The notes: generated by a model not told the origin, from the sequence alone. A stretch of DNA of 64,000 bases from Microbacterium sp. SORGH_AS_0428 (GCF_031453615.1 NZ_JAVIZT010000001.1:2480001-2544000), one strand, 5' to 3'; positions 35,076 to 44,387 are shown, numbered from the stretch's first letter. A program made the numbers and translations.

Positions 35076-35806
35076 CCGGCATCGTCGCCGAAGGAGCGCT
35101 CTGGGTCGCGATCCCGGTGGCGCTCGCCGCGGGGCTCGTGTCGTTCCTCTCGCCCTGCGTGCTCCCGCTCGTGCCCGGCTACCTCGGCTTCCTCGGCGGG
35201 GCGGCGGGTACCGCATCCGGTCGCAAGGGGCGCGGGCGCCTGCTGCTGAGCGTCTTTCTGTTCATCGCCGGGTTCACGGTGGTCTTCATGGCGATGACGG
35301 TGCTGGGCGGCTCGCTGGGCCGGTTCTTCCTGGAGTACTCCGGCATCATCACGCGCGTGCTCGGCGCGGTCGTGATCATCATGGGGCTCATCTTCATCGG
35401 CCTGTTCGGCTTCGCTCAGCGCACCTTCAAGCCGAACGTCCGGGGCAACCTGGGACTCGTGGGTGCGCCACTGCTGGGCCTCGCGCTCGGCATCGGCTGG
35501 GCGCCGTGCATCGGCCCGACGCTGGCGACGATCCTCGCCCTGTCGTGGAACATGGGCGACCCCGGCCGCGCCGCGGTGCTCGGACTCGCATACTCGCTCG
35601 GGCTCGGCATCCCCTTCCTCCTGCTGGCGGCCGGCTTCGGCTGGGCCAGCAAGTCGGTGTCGTTCCTGCGTCGCCACATCCGTGCCATCAACATCTTCGG
35701 CGGCGTCCTGCTCATCGTTCTCGGTGTGCTGATGGTCACCGGCGTCTGGAGCTCACTCATGTCGCAGTTGCAGGGGGTGCTGGTCAATGTCCCGCTCCCC
35801 ATCTGA
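35072..35806 (+). CDS. ccdA: Cytochrome c biogenesis thiol transporter CcdA
   Basis: Membrane protein of 244 aa moving reducing equivalents from cytoplasmic thioredoxin to the outside. LVSFLSPCVLPLVPGYLGFL holds the first redox Cys and GIGWAPCIGPTLATIL the second, each in the expected proline-rich helix. About six membrane helices. GTG 35072 overlaps the thioredoxin-like stop, and its last 20 bases overlap resB. Confidence 0.94.
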   Translation: MTGIVAEGALWVAIPVALAAGLVSFLSPCVLPLVPGYLGFLGGAAGTASGRKGRGRLLLSVFLFIAGFTVVFMAMTVLGGSLGRFFLEYSGIITRVLGAVVIIMGLIFIGLFGFAQRTFKPNVRGNLGLVGAPLLGLALGIGWAPCIGPTLATILALSWNMGDPGRAAVLGLAYSLGLGIPFLLLAAGFGWASKSVSFLRRHIRAINIFGGVLLIVLGVLMVTGVWSSLMSQLQGVLVNVPLPI

Positions 35807-37586
35807 TCGAGCCGACGTCTCGGAGCCGCTCCGGCCGTCGGACCACGTCGACGGCCGTCCCGCTCCGGCGCGCGACGACGATGTGACGTCGCCGCGCCTC
35901 GGGCCGATCGAGTGGATGCGGTGGGGATGGCGGCAGCTGACCAGCATGCGCACCGCCCTCGTGCTGCTGCTGTTGCTGGCGATCGCCGCGGTTCCGGGCT
36001 CGATCTTCCCGCAGCGCTCGGCCGACCCGAACGGCGTGACGCAGTTCCGGTCCGACAACCCGGACCTCTTCCCGGTGCTCGACTGGTTCAAGCTGTTCGA
36101 CGTCTACAGCTCGCCGTGGTTCTCGGCGATCTACATCCTGCTGTTCATCTCGCTCATCGGATGCGTCATCCCGCGCACGCGCCACCACTGGAAGGCGCTG
36201 CGCGCGCGCCCGCCGCGCACGCCCGCGCGCCTTTCGCGCCTCGACGACCACCGCGAGATCGTGGTGCGCCTGCCCGAGGGCACGGACGTCGACGCCGCGG
36301 CGGAGGACGCGGTCGCCTCGGCCTCGGCGCAGCTGCGCACCGCCCGCTACCGCGTCGAGCGCTACGACGGCCGCGGCGCGCTGTCGGTGTCGGCCGAACG
36401 TGGATACCTCCGCGAGACGGGCAACCTGCTCTTCCACATCGCCCTCGTGGGTGTGCTCATCGCGGTGGGCGTCGGCGGCGCGCTGACCTACACCGGTCAG
36501 CGGGCCATGGTGCAGGGCACGAGCTTCGTGAACGCCCTGACGGACTACTCGTCCTTCAACCCCGGACGCTTCGTCGACGCCGACCAGCTCTCGCCGTACT
36601 CGATCACCCTCAACAAGTTCGACGTGACCTATCAGCCTTCCGGCACCGCGGCAGCGGGGCAGGCCGGCGACTTCGTGGCGCACGTGACCACGCAGCTGCC
36701 GGGCCAGGAACCGCAGGACGGCGAGGTGCGCGTCAACCACCCGCTCGACATCGCCGGAGACCGCGTGTACCTGATGGGCAACGGCTACGCACCCATCGTC
36801 ACGGTGCGCGACGCCGACGGCGACGTCGTGTTCCGCGACGCCGTGCCCTTCCTGCCCCAGAACAACAACATGACCTCGCTCGGCGTGGTCAAGATCGCCG
36901 ACGGGATGCCGCAACAGCTCGGGCTCGTCGGGTTCTTCTATCCGACCGCGCAACCGCTGGACACCGGAGCGTACACGTCGGTCTATCCCGATCTGATCTA
37001 TCCCGTGCTGAGTCTCGACGTCTACGAGGGAGACCTCGGCATCGACGACGGCACGCCCCGCTCGGTCTACACCCTCGATCCGACCGGGATGACCAAGCTC
37101 ACCGGCATCGACACGGACAAGTCCTCGATCCAGCTGCTTCCGGGACAGACGACCGATCTGCCGAACGGCCTCGGCACGATCACGTTCGAGAACGCGGCCG
37201 ACCCGGGCCAGAACGAGGTCACCGACGGCACCCTGGACTCTGGCTCGCCGGGCGCCGACTACTCCCAGGCCGTACCGCGATTCGTCTCGCTCTCCATCCA
37301 CCACGACGTCGGCGCGCCCTGGGTGCTGCTGTTCGCGGTGATCGCGCTCGCCGCGCTCCTGCTGGCGCTGTTCGTGCCCCGCCGCCGGATGTGGGTGAAG
37401 GTCACCCCGCGCGATGGCGCGCTGCTGATCGAGTACGCGGGCCTCGCACGCGGCGAGGACCCGCAGATCGCCGTCGCGGTCGACCAGCTCGCCGATCGGC
37501 ACGGACGTGCCTTCGCCGAGGCTGCAGAGGGCGAGATCATCGACGCGAATCGGCCGACCCCCGACGCACACCCGAAAGTAGACTGA
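35787..37586 (+). CDS. resB: Cytochrome c biogenesis protein ResB
   Basis: System II heme-handling subunit, 599 aa. A cytoplasmic N-terminus of about 45 residues precedes helix 1 (TALVLLLLLAIAAVPGSIFPQ). Two further helices (WFSAIYILLFISLIGCVIP and the LLFHIALVGVLIAVGVG stretch) precede a large external domain, and a final helix lies near 505-530. With CcsB it carries heme out and attaches it to apocytochromes. The ATG overlaps ccdA by 20 bases. Confidence 0.92.
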   Translation: MSRSPSDRADVSEPLRPSDHVDGRPAPARDDDVTSPRLGPIEWMRWGWRQLTSMRTALVLLLLLAIAAVPGSIFPQRSADPNGVTQFRSDNPDLFPVLDWFKLFDVYSSPWFSAIYILLFISLIGCVIPRTRHHWKALRARPPRTPARLSRLDDHREIVVRLPEGTDVDAAAEDAVASASAQLRTARYRVERYDGRGALSVSAERGYLRETGNLLFHIALVGVLIAVGVGGALTYTGQRAMVQGTSFVNALTDYSSFNPGRFVDADQLSPYSITLNKFDVTYQPSGTAAAGQAGDFVAHVTTQLPGQEPQDGEVRVNHPLDIAGDRVYLMGNGYAPIVTVRDADGDVVFRDAVPFLPQNNNMTSLGVVKIADGMPQQLGLVGFFYPTAQPLDTGAYTSVYPDLIYPVLSLDVYEGDLGIDDGTPRSVYTLDPTGMTKLTGIDTDKSSIQLLPGQTTDLPNGLGTITFENAADPGQNEVTDGTLDSGSPGADYSQAVPRFVSLSIHHDVGAPWVLLFAVIALAALLLALFVPRRRMWVKVTPRDGALLIEYAGLARGEDPQIAVAVDQLADRHGRAFAEAAEGEIIDANRPTPDAHPKVD

Positions 37587-37590
37587 CCCC
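37579..37590 (+). promoter_or_regulatory. Leaderless promoter of ccsB
   Basis: TAGACT is followed by GACCCC and then ATG 37591. It overlaps the end of resB, so ccsB can be expressed separately from the upstream operon. Confidence 0.55.
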
Positions 37591-38601
37591 ATGCCCGAAC
37601 AGCTCTCGCTCGACGCGGTCTCGCTGCTCACCGTCTGGACGGCGGTCGCGATCTACGCCCTCGCGTTCATCGCGTACACGATCGACCTCGCCCGCCGCTC
37701 CGCCGACGCCGTCGACCGGCAGGACGCCCACGTGCGCGAGCGTGAGCTCGTCGGCGCCGGCGGCGAGACGATCTCGCAGGTGCGCGCGAGCGAAGAGCGC
37801 GCCGCCGCATCCCTCTCCGCACGCGGACGCGACCGCTCGCGTCCGGTGTGGGCGCGCATCGGCACGTCGCTGACGTGGCTCGCGTTCCTCTTCCACGTGA
37901 CCGGAGCGGTGCTGCGCGGCATCGCCGCCGAGCGGGTGCCGTGGTCGAACATGTACGAGTTCGCTCTGACGGGCACGGTGCTCATCGTCGCCGTGTATCT
38001 GGGTGTGCTGTTCCGCTACGACCTGCGCTTCCTGGGCGCGTTCATCACGGGACTGGTCGCTGTGCTGATGGGCTGGGCGACGCTGCTCCACGTCGATGTC
38101 GTGCCGCTGGCCGACCCGCTGAAGAGCGTCTGGCTCGTGGTGCACGTGTTCGTCGCCTCACTGGCGACGGCGTTCTTCGCGCTCGCCTTCGCGCTCTCGG
38201 TGACCCAGTTGCTGCAGGCGCGACGCGAACGCAAGGCGGCCGCCGCCGACGCGAAGACCGGCCCGCGGTTCCTGCGCATCCTCCCCGGTGCCGACGCGCT
38301 GGAGTCGCTCGCCTACCGGTTCGCGATCGTCGGGTTCATCTTCTGGACCTTCACCCTCATCGCCGGGTCCATCTGGGCCAACGACGCGTGGGGTCGGTAC
38401 TGGGGCTTCGACACCAAAGAGGTGTGGACCTTCGTGATCTGGGTGCTCTACGCCGGTTACATCCACGCCCGCGCAACGCGAGGATGGCGCGGCACGCGCT
38501 CGGCGTGGCTCTCGATCATCGGCTTCAGCGCCGTGATGTTCAACTTCACGATCGTGAACCTCTTCTTCAAGGGCCTGCACGTCTACAGCGGCCTCAGCTG
38601 A
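37591..38601 (+). CDS. ccsB: Cytochrome c biogenesis protein CcsB (CcsA/ResC family)
   Basis: Heme-lyase membrane subunit of 336 aa in the CcmC/CcmF/CcsA family. The tryptophan-rich WWD-type motif is WANDAWGRYWGFDTKEVW, flanked by conserved His on external loops (LLHVDVVPL, LVVHVFVAS) and HARATRGWRG. About eight membrane helices. It completes the System II set with resB, ccdA and the thioredoxin-like gene. Confidence 0.94.
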   Translation: MPEQLSLDAVSLLTVWTAVAIYALAFIAYTIDLARRSADAVDRQDAHVRERELVGAGGETISQVRASEERAAASLSARGRDRSRPVWARIGTSLTWLAFLFHVTGAVLRGIAAERVPWSNMYEFALTGTVLIVAVYLGVLFRYDLRFLGAFITGLVAVLMGWATLLHVDVVPLADPLKSVWLVVHVFVASLATAFFALAFALSVTQLLQARRERKAAAADAKTGPRFLRILPGADALESLAYRFAIVGFIFWTFTLIAGSIWANDAWGRYWGFDTKEVWTFVIWVLYAGYIHARATRGWRGTRSAWLSIIGFSAVMFNFTIVNLFFKGLHVYSGLS

Positions 38602-38710
38602 CCCGCATCCCCTGCACCTCGTGCCCCGGCGCCTTCGGGCGGCCGGGGCACGCTGCTGTGCGGCGCGGGGCGCTGCCCGCATCCCCGCGTCTGGGCGTCC
38701 CGCGCCCCCG

Positions 38711-38778
38711 CGTCGGAGAATCGGCCGAATGTCGGAGGATGCGGCGCTGATTCTCCGACGGGGGTGCGTTTCTCCGAC
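38711..38778. repeat. Four-half-site palindromic element (C)
   Basis: Perfect arms CGTCGGAGAATC (38711-38722) and GATTCTCCGACG (38749-38760) are accompanied by inner GTCGGAGGAT (38731-38740) and outer TTTCTCCGAC (38769-38778). Two forward half-sites are thus followed by two reverse ones. It lies in the 255-bp gap between the convergent ccsB and yhgE-type genes. It could form a cruciform or a bidirectional terminator, or bind a protein. Confidence 0.75.
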
Positions 38779-38856
38779 CGGGCGTGGCGGCCGGCTCAGG
38801 GGCACGCGCGGGCGGCGCCCCGCCACCGGTGACCGCCCGTGCCGGCCGGCCCCGGG

Positions 38857-40860
38857 TCAGGCGAGGGCGGCGCGGGCCGAGACGGTACGGCGACGGGAGA
38901 CGACGATCGTCGTCGCCACGAGCGACAGCAGCAGCCACACGACGAGGACGGTGATTCCGGCCGTCACCCCGCCGGCGCTCGTGAGAGCGCCGAGCATCGC
39001 GGCGTAGGCGGGTTGCACCGGCAGCACCGAGGCGATCGAGGTCAGCACGCCCGGGACCGTGGAGACGACCCCCGTCGCCACGACGAAGGCGCCGATGATG
39101 GCGCCGATCCACCGACCCGCGCCGCCGAAGACGGCCACGAGAGCCTGGTTGACAGCGGCGAAGGCGACGCCGGCGACCACGCAGATCGCCGCGAAGATCG
39201 ACCAGTCCGCCCAGTCGTAGCTCGCTGCGAGCTGCACGACGCCGGCCACGAGCAGACCTTGCACGGCGCCCAGGACGGCACCGGGTGCGAAGGCGCGCAG
39301 TGCGAGCGTCACCGAGGATCGGCGGCTCGTGAGTGCCCGGGCGGACACCGCCTGGAACGCCACGTACGATCCGAGACCGCCGAACCAGAGCACCAGGGCG
39401 GTCAGCAGCGGGATGGCCGCCGCCCCGAACAGGTTCGAGCCGATTCCCTGCGCCGAAACCGGCTCGGCGACGACGGATGCGGTCTGCTGCGCCTGCTCGT
39501 CGGTGTAGGTCGGGACCTGGTCGACCGCGGTGTCCAGTCCGTTCGCGAGCGAGCCTGCACCGCTCGAGAGCTGGTTCACGCCGTCGGCGAGCGACACGGC
39601 GCCGGTGGATGCCTGGTCTGCACCGCTCGCCAGGGCGCTCGCCCCGCCGGCCAGCTGCGAGACGCCGCCCGAGAGCTGGGCAGCGCCCGCCGCGAGCTGG
39701 TCGGCGCCGGTGGCGAGACCGCCGGCACCGGACTGCAGATCGCGCGCACCGGCGGCGGCCTGTGCGATGCCCGCGCTCGTGTCCGTCATCAGCTTGTCGA
39801 TGCCGTCGGCCGTGCCCTGGCCGTAGCCCGCGGCGGTCCCCGCGGCCGTGCCGATCCCCGCCACCGTGCCGGGGGTCGGGTTCTTGGCGTCGCCGATGGT
39901 CGCGGCGAGCTCGGCGCACAGGGGCGCCGTGGGGCCGTACGTCACGGCGCACTCCTGGACGAGGCCGCCGAGTGTCGTGCCCAGGGTCTGCGTCTGGGTC
40001 AGCGCGCTGTTCGCGGCCGTCGTCGTGGCGGCGGCCGCGTTCTTGAGGTCCTGGTTCACGACGGCGCGGGATGCGGCATCGAGGCCGACCGCGAGGGTGC
40101 CGGCGCCGTCGGAGAGCTGGCGCGCACCGGATGCGAGCTGCTGCGCGCCCCCGGGCAGTGCGGCCGCTCCCGTGGCGGCCTGCGAGGCGCCGGAGGCGAG
40201 CTGGTCGGCGCCCGTGGCAAGCTGACCGACGCCGCTGGACAGCTCGCTCGCGCCGTGTGCGGCGCTCGCGGAGCCGTCGGCCAGCTGCTGCGCGCCGCTC
40301 GCCGCGTCACCCAGCTGGTCGTGCAGGGTCGTGAACCCGAGCAGCACGTTCGTGAGGTACTGCTTCGAGACGGCGCTGCCGAACACGGATGCGGCCGTCT
40401 GTGTGATCTGCGCCGTGATCGCCTGGTCGACCACGCGTCCGTCCGGTGCGCTCTCGACCGAGATCGTCGCTTGCTCCGGGGTCGAGCCGGGGGCGGTGGA
40501 GGTGGCGGCGGCGGAGAAGTTCTCGGGGATCGTGATGACCGCACTGTAGGTGCCGTCGGCGAGACCCGCGGCCGCATCCTCGTCGTTGGAGATCGTCCAG
40601 TCGATGTTGCTCGGTACGTCCGACGAACCCTCGACGAGACCCGCGGTGAGCTGGCGTCCGAGCGGCGCCAGCTGCCCGTCGATCTCCACCGGCTTGTCGT
40701 CGTTCACGATCGCGGCCGACATGTTCTCGAGTCGTTCGACCGGGTTGTAGAGGGCCGCCACGAGGAGCCCGCCGATGACGACGGGCAGCAGCACGATCCC
40801 GAGGACCGTCAACCAGGTGACGGGACGTCGGGCGTGGGAGCGTTCGATGGGGACGGTCAT
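38857..40860 (-). CDS. YhgE/Pip-domain membrane protein
   Basis: Membrane protein of 667 aa. One N-terminal helix (LTVLGIVLLPVVIGGLLVA) is followed by the YhgE domain VERLENMSAAIVNDDKPV and an external domain rich in seven-residue repeats (GADQLASGASQAATGAAALPGG and similar blocks at about 200-290 and 400-490) predicting long helices. Five or six C-terminal helices resemble ABC-2 permeases. Family members serve as phage receptors or export components. ATG 40860 overlaps the MMPL stop (ATGA), so the two act together. Confidence 0.85.
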   Translation of the reverse strand: MTVPIERSHARRPVTWLTVLGIVLLPVVIGGLLVAALYNPVERLENMSAAIVNDDKPVEIDGQLAPLGRQLTAGLVEGSSDVPSNIDWTISNDEDAAAGLADGTYSAVITIPENFSAAATSTAPGSTPEQATISVESAPDGRVVDQAITAQITQTAASVFGSAVSKQYLTNVLLGFTTLHDQLGDAASGAQQLADGSASAAHGASELSSGVGQLATGADQLASGASQAATGAAALPGGAQQLASGARQLSDGAGTLAVGLDAASRAVVNQDLKNAAAATTTAANSALTQTQTLGTTLGGLVQECAVTYGPTAPLCAELAATIGDAKNPTPGTVAGIGTAAGTAAGYGQGTADGIDKLMTDTSAGIAQAAAGARDLQSGAGGLATGADQLAAGAAQLSGGVSQLAGGASALASGADQASTGAVSLADGVNQLSSGAGSLANGLDTAVDQVPTYTDEQAQQTASVVAEPVSAQGIGSNLFGAAAIPLLTALVLWFGGLGSYVAFQAVSARALTSRRSSVTLALRAFAPGAVLGAVQGLLVAGVVQLAASYDWADWSIFAAICVVAGVAFAAVNQALVAVFGGAGRWIGAIIGAFVVATGVVSTVPGVLTSIASVLPVQPAYAAMLGALTSAGGVTAGITVLVVWLLLSLVATTIVVSRRRTVSARAALA

Positions 40861-43625
40861 GCGAGCACCTCCGCGGGAGCCGTGGGAAGGGTGACGGGTT
40901 CGCCGGTGCGGTACCCGGCGTCGGTGAGCAGCGTGCGTGCGGCGGCGATGTCGGATGCGGACCCCACGGCGGTGGCGACGAGCGTGAGCTGTCGCGCCGC
41001 GGCGTCGCGCAGCAGCGCCAGTGCCGTGTCGCGTTCGGTGTGGGGCAGTCGCTCGAGGCGGTCGATGCCGTCGATCACGACGACCGCGGGCGAGCCCGAC
41101 AGCGCGTGTCGGAGGTCGTCGACGGGGTCGGATGCGGTGGCCAGCAGCGCCATCCCGGCGCGCGCCCGCACCCAGGCGCCGCGTTCGGGCAGCAGGTGGC
41201 CCGCGACCCGGAGGCGGCCGCCGCTCGGGCTCAGCCGGCCCGCCAGGACGAGCGTCAGCGCGTGCGTCGCTGCGGGATCCTCTGCCGCGACCACGAGCGC
41301 CTCGCCCGGGCCGACGGTCGCATCCACCGGCCCGAACACGGGCCTCGCCTCGGTGCGCAGCGCGAGCTTGTCGGCGACGACGACGGCCGAGCCGCTGCTC
41401 GCCCACTCGCGCAGCGACAGCTCCCGTTCGACGGCCTCGCCCTCGATGTCGAAGTGCGGCAGGACGCGCTCCAGCCACTTCGGCATCCACCAGGCCTTGT
41501 CTGCGAGCAGCGCCATGACGGCGGGCACGAGCGTCATGCGCACGAGGAACGCGTCGATGGCGATTCCCGTCGCGAGCCCGAGCGCGATCGGTTTGAGGTT
41601 CGAGTCGCCCTCGGGGACGAAGGCCGCGAACACCGCGAACATGATGATGGCGGCGGCCGTCACCACGCGAGCGGATGCGGTGTAGCCGCTGCGCACGGCC
41701 TCGAGTGCGATCTCTCGCGCCGGACGATCGGGGTTGTCGCGGCGGGCGTGCACGAAGTCCTCCCGCATCCGGGAGACGAGGAACACCTCGTAGTCCATCG
41801 CGAGACCGAACAGCACGCCCATCAGCACGATCGGCATGAAGCTGATGACGGGCCCGACACGCGCCACGTGCAGGAGGTCGGCGAACCAGCCCCACTCGAA
41901 CACGGCCGCGACGACGCCGAACGAGGCGGCGACCGAGAGCAGGTAGCCGAGAGCGGCCTTGACCGGTACCCAGATGGAGCGGAAGACGATCATCAGAAGG
42001 ATGAGGGAGAGTCCGACGACGAAGATGCCGAAGGGCAGCAGAGCCGCCGACAGGCGGTCGGAGATGTCGATGGCCACGGCCGTGAAGCCGGTGACCTGGA
42101 GATCGACGCCGTATTCGTCGAGGAGGCGGTCGTGCTGGGCGCGGAGCTCCCGCACGAGCTCGGCCGTGGCCGGGTCGTCGGGGGCGGTCTCCGGCACGAT
42201 CTGCACGATGCCGGTGTCGGCGGCCTGGTTCGGGGTCGCGAGGGCGACCTCCTTCACGCCCGGGATGCGGGAGATCTCGTCGCCGAGGTCCTTCATGAGG
42301 GTGAGCGGGTCGGTCGAGGTCACGATCGTCCCGGTCATGATGAGCGGCCCGTTGGCGCCGGGGCCGAAGTGCTCGCTCGTCAGGTCGTACGCGACGCGTG
42401 CCGCGTCGCCCTTGGGCAGCTGACCTGCGTTGGGGAGGGCGAGCGCGAGGCTCGTCGCCGGGATGGCCGCCACCCCGAGCGCCGCCACGACCGCGACCGT
42501 CGTCACGACGGGGTGGCGTGTCACCATGGCCACCCACCGCGCCGAGAAGCCGCGTCGGGCGGGGGCGGCCGCATCCACAGCCGGGCGCCGGTCGCGTCTG
42601 CTCCAGCCGCGCACGCGGCCCTTCACGAAGCCGAGCATCGCCGGGGTCAGGGTGACGGCCACCAGCACGGCGATCGCGACGGCCACCGCGGCCGCGACAC
42701 CCATCGTCGTCAGGAACGGGATGCCGGCGAAACCGAGGCCGATGAGTGCGATGAGCACCGTCATCCCGGCGAAGAGCACGGCGGAGCCGGCCGTGCCGGT
42801 GGCCCGGGCCGCGGACTCCTCGGGGTCCGCGCCCTCACGGACCTGATCCTGATGCCGGGAGATGATGAACAACGCGTAGTCGATGCCCACCGCGAGGCCG
42901 AGCATGAGTGCGAGCAGCGGCGTCGTCGAGGACACCGAGGCGAATGCGGTGGCCACGAAGATGAGCGCCATCGACAGGCCGACCCCCAGGATCGCCGTCA
43001 TCAGGGGAAGCCCCGCGACGACGAACGAGCGGAAGGTCACGATCAGCACGACGAGCGCGATGAGCAGGCCGACGAGCTCGGTGACGGTGACGCCCGGCAG
43101 TGAGACGGCGAACAGGTCGCCGCCGAGCGCCACCTGCGATCCTGCGGGGAGCTCGGGCTCCAGCGCGTCGACCGTGGACTGCAGATCGGTGCGTGTGGAT
43201 TCCGGCACGTCGGTCACCTGACCGTTGAACTGCATCCGCACGATCGCCGCACTGTCGTCGTCGGAGATGCTGCCGGTGATCGACGCGTCATAGGGGTCGG
43301 TCACCGCCAGCACGCCGTCGAGCTTCTCGATCGTCGAGATCGTGTCCTCGATGCGCGTGCGGTAGTCGTCGTCCGTGATCTTCGTGCCATCGGCGGCGAC
43401 CACGACGAACTGGGCGTTGGTGCCGCTGACCTGGGGGAAGGTGCGCGACAGCTGTTCCAGGCCCGCCTGCGACTCGGTGCCCGGGATCGAGAAGCTGTTG
43501 TCGGTGCCCTGCGAGAACACCGCGGCGCCGCCGCCGGCCAGGGCGAGCAGCAGGAGCCACGCGATCAGGACGCGCCACGGGCGACGGTACGACCAGCGGC
43601 CGAGCGAGTACAGGAGCGTGGACAC
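40857..43625 (-). CDS. MMPL/RND transporter fused to a degenerate ABC-ATPase domain
   Basis: A 922-aa protein. Residues 1 to about 715 are a full MMPL exporter with two six-helix blocks, external loops, and GLAVGIDYALFIISRHQD and LFGLAMDYEVFLVSRMRED as the Asp-Tyr proton-relay motifs. Residues about 735-922 track an ABC nucleotide-binding domain (VFGPVDATVGPGEALVV, LVLAGRLSPSGGRLRVAGH, AVVVIDGIDRL). Walker A lacks Gly-Lys-Thr (AAEDPAATHAL) and Walker B lacks the Glu. GTG 43625 is chosen because GGAGG lies five bases upstream. Probably repressed by the divergent TetR protein. Confidence 0.85.
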   Translation of the reverse strand: MSTLLYSLGRWSYRRPWRVLIAWLLLLALAGGGAAVFSQGTDNSFSIPGTESQAGLEQLSRTFPQVSGTNAQFVVVAADGTKITDDDYRTRIEDTISTIEKLDGVLAVTDPYDASITGSISDDDSAAIVRMQFNGQVTDVPESTRTDLQSTVDALEPELPAGSQVALGGDLFAVSLPGVTVTELVGLLIALVVLIVTFRSFVVAGLPLMTAILGVGLSMALIFVATAFASVSSTTPLLALMLGLAVGIDYALFIISRHQDQVREGADPEESAARATGTAGSAVLFAGMTVLIALIGLGFAGIPFLTTMGVAAAVAVAIAVLVAVTLTPAMLGFVKGRVRGWSRRDRRPAVDAAAPARRGFSARWVAMVTRHPVVTTVAVVAALGVAAIPATSLALALPNAGQLPKGDAARVAYDLTSEHFGPGANGPLIMTGTIVTSTDPLTLMKDLGDEISRIPGVKEVALATPNQAADTGIVQIVPETAPDDPATAELVRELRAQHDRLLDEYGVDLQVTGFTAVAIDISDRLSAALLPFGIFVVGLSLILLMIVFRSIWVPVKAALGYLLSVAASFGVVAAVFEWGWFADLLHVARVGPVISFMPIVLMGVLFGLAMDYEVFLVSRMREDFVHARRDNPDRPAREIALEAVRSGYTASARVVTAAAIIMFAVFAAFVPEGDSNLKPIALGLATGIAIDAFLVRMTLVPAVMALLADKAWWMPKWLERVLPHFDIEGEAVERELSLREWASSGSAVVVADKLALRTEARPVFGPVDATVGPGEALVVAAEDPAATHALTLVLAGRLSPSGGRLRVAGHLLPERGAWVRARAGMALLATASDPVDDLRHALSGSPAVVVIDGIDRLERLPHTERDTALALLRDAAARQLTLVATAVGSASDIAAARTLLTDAGYRTGEPVTLPTAPAEVLA

Positions 43626-43659
43626 CAGCGCCTCCGTGGGTCGAAGTGATCGGGCGGGT

Positions 43660-43696
43660 TCGATACGGGAGTGTATCCGATACAACTGTGTATCCT
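43660..43696. promoter_or_regulatory. TetR operator cluster and overlapping promoters
   Basis: Between the divergent genes lie the palindrome TGTATC-C-GATACA (43672-43684) and a second GTGTATCC at 43688-43695, 17 bases after the first at 43671-43678. A further GATAC/GTATC pair covers 43662-43666 and 43673-43677. TATCCT (43691-43696) is the likely -10 of tetR and TACACT on the minus strand (43671-43676 region) that of the MMPL gene, so one bound repressor could block both. Confidence 0.6.
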
Positions 43697-43763
43697 AGAG
43701 TCGCCTCCGTGGTGAACCTGGGCGATCGATGAAAGCCACATGGATGTGGTGGAAGGAGAGATC

Positions 43764-44387
43764 GTGACGCAGCCTGCCGTGCCCCGCAGCCGCGAGAACA
43801 CCCGTGCGCGGCTTCTCGCGGCCGCATCCGAGGTCTTCGCCGAACTGGGCCTGGAAGGTGCATCCGTGGAGGCGATCTGCGAGCGCGCCGGCTTCACGCG
43901 TGGTGCTTTCTACTCCAACTTCGCCTCGAAGGAGGAGCTGCTGCTGGGGCTCATGCAGCAGGTCGCCGATCAGAAGCTGGAGCGGGTCACCGAGCGGGTG
44001 CGAGAGCTCGGCGAGGACGCGTCGGTTCACCGGACCGTCGCCGAGCTGGTCACGAGCATCCTCGACGTCGGAACCGACGGGCCTACGGGGGTCGTGCTGA
44101 TGAGCGAGATCCGCACGAACGCGATGCGCGACGAACGGCTCGCCGCGGCCTACCTCGCCTGGGAAGCCGCCATGGCGGAGCGGGTCGCGGAGCTCGTCGC
44201 CGATGTCGCGGATGCGTACCGGTTGCGGCTGCGCATCCCGGCGATCGAGTTCGCGCGCCTGGTGCTCGATATCTGGGACGCCACCTGCGCCTTCGCGGTG
44301 ATCTCGGGCCTCGCCCCCCTGGCCGCCAAGGATCTGCTGACCCAGCGCACGGCGACGCTGGCGGCGGCGGTCACCGACTCGGAGTGA
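43764..44387 (+). CDS. TetR-family transcriptional repressor
   Basis: Regulator of 207 aa. SRENTRARLLAAASEVFAEL begins the DNA-binding domain, with the recognition region ICERAGFTRGAFYSNFASKEEL, a typical TetR_N; the rest is a helical ligand domain. GTG 43764 is chosen over ATG 43740 because AAGGAG lies five bases upstream. It diverges from the MMPL/YhgE operon over an operator-like palindrome. Its last 17 bases overlap menC tail to tail. Confidence 0.88.
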   Translation: MTQPAVPRSRENTRARLLAAASEVFAELGLEGASVEAICERAGFTRGAFYSNFASKEELLLGLMQQVADQKLERVTERVRELGEDASVHRTVAELVTSILDVGTDGPTGVVLMSEIRTNAMRDERLAAAYLAWEAAMAERVAELVADVADAYRLRLRIPAIEFARLVLDIWDATCAFAVISGLAPLAAKDLLTQRTATLAAAVTDSE

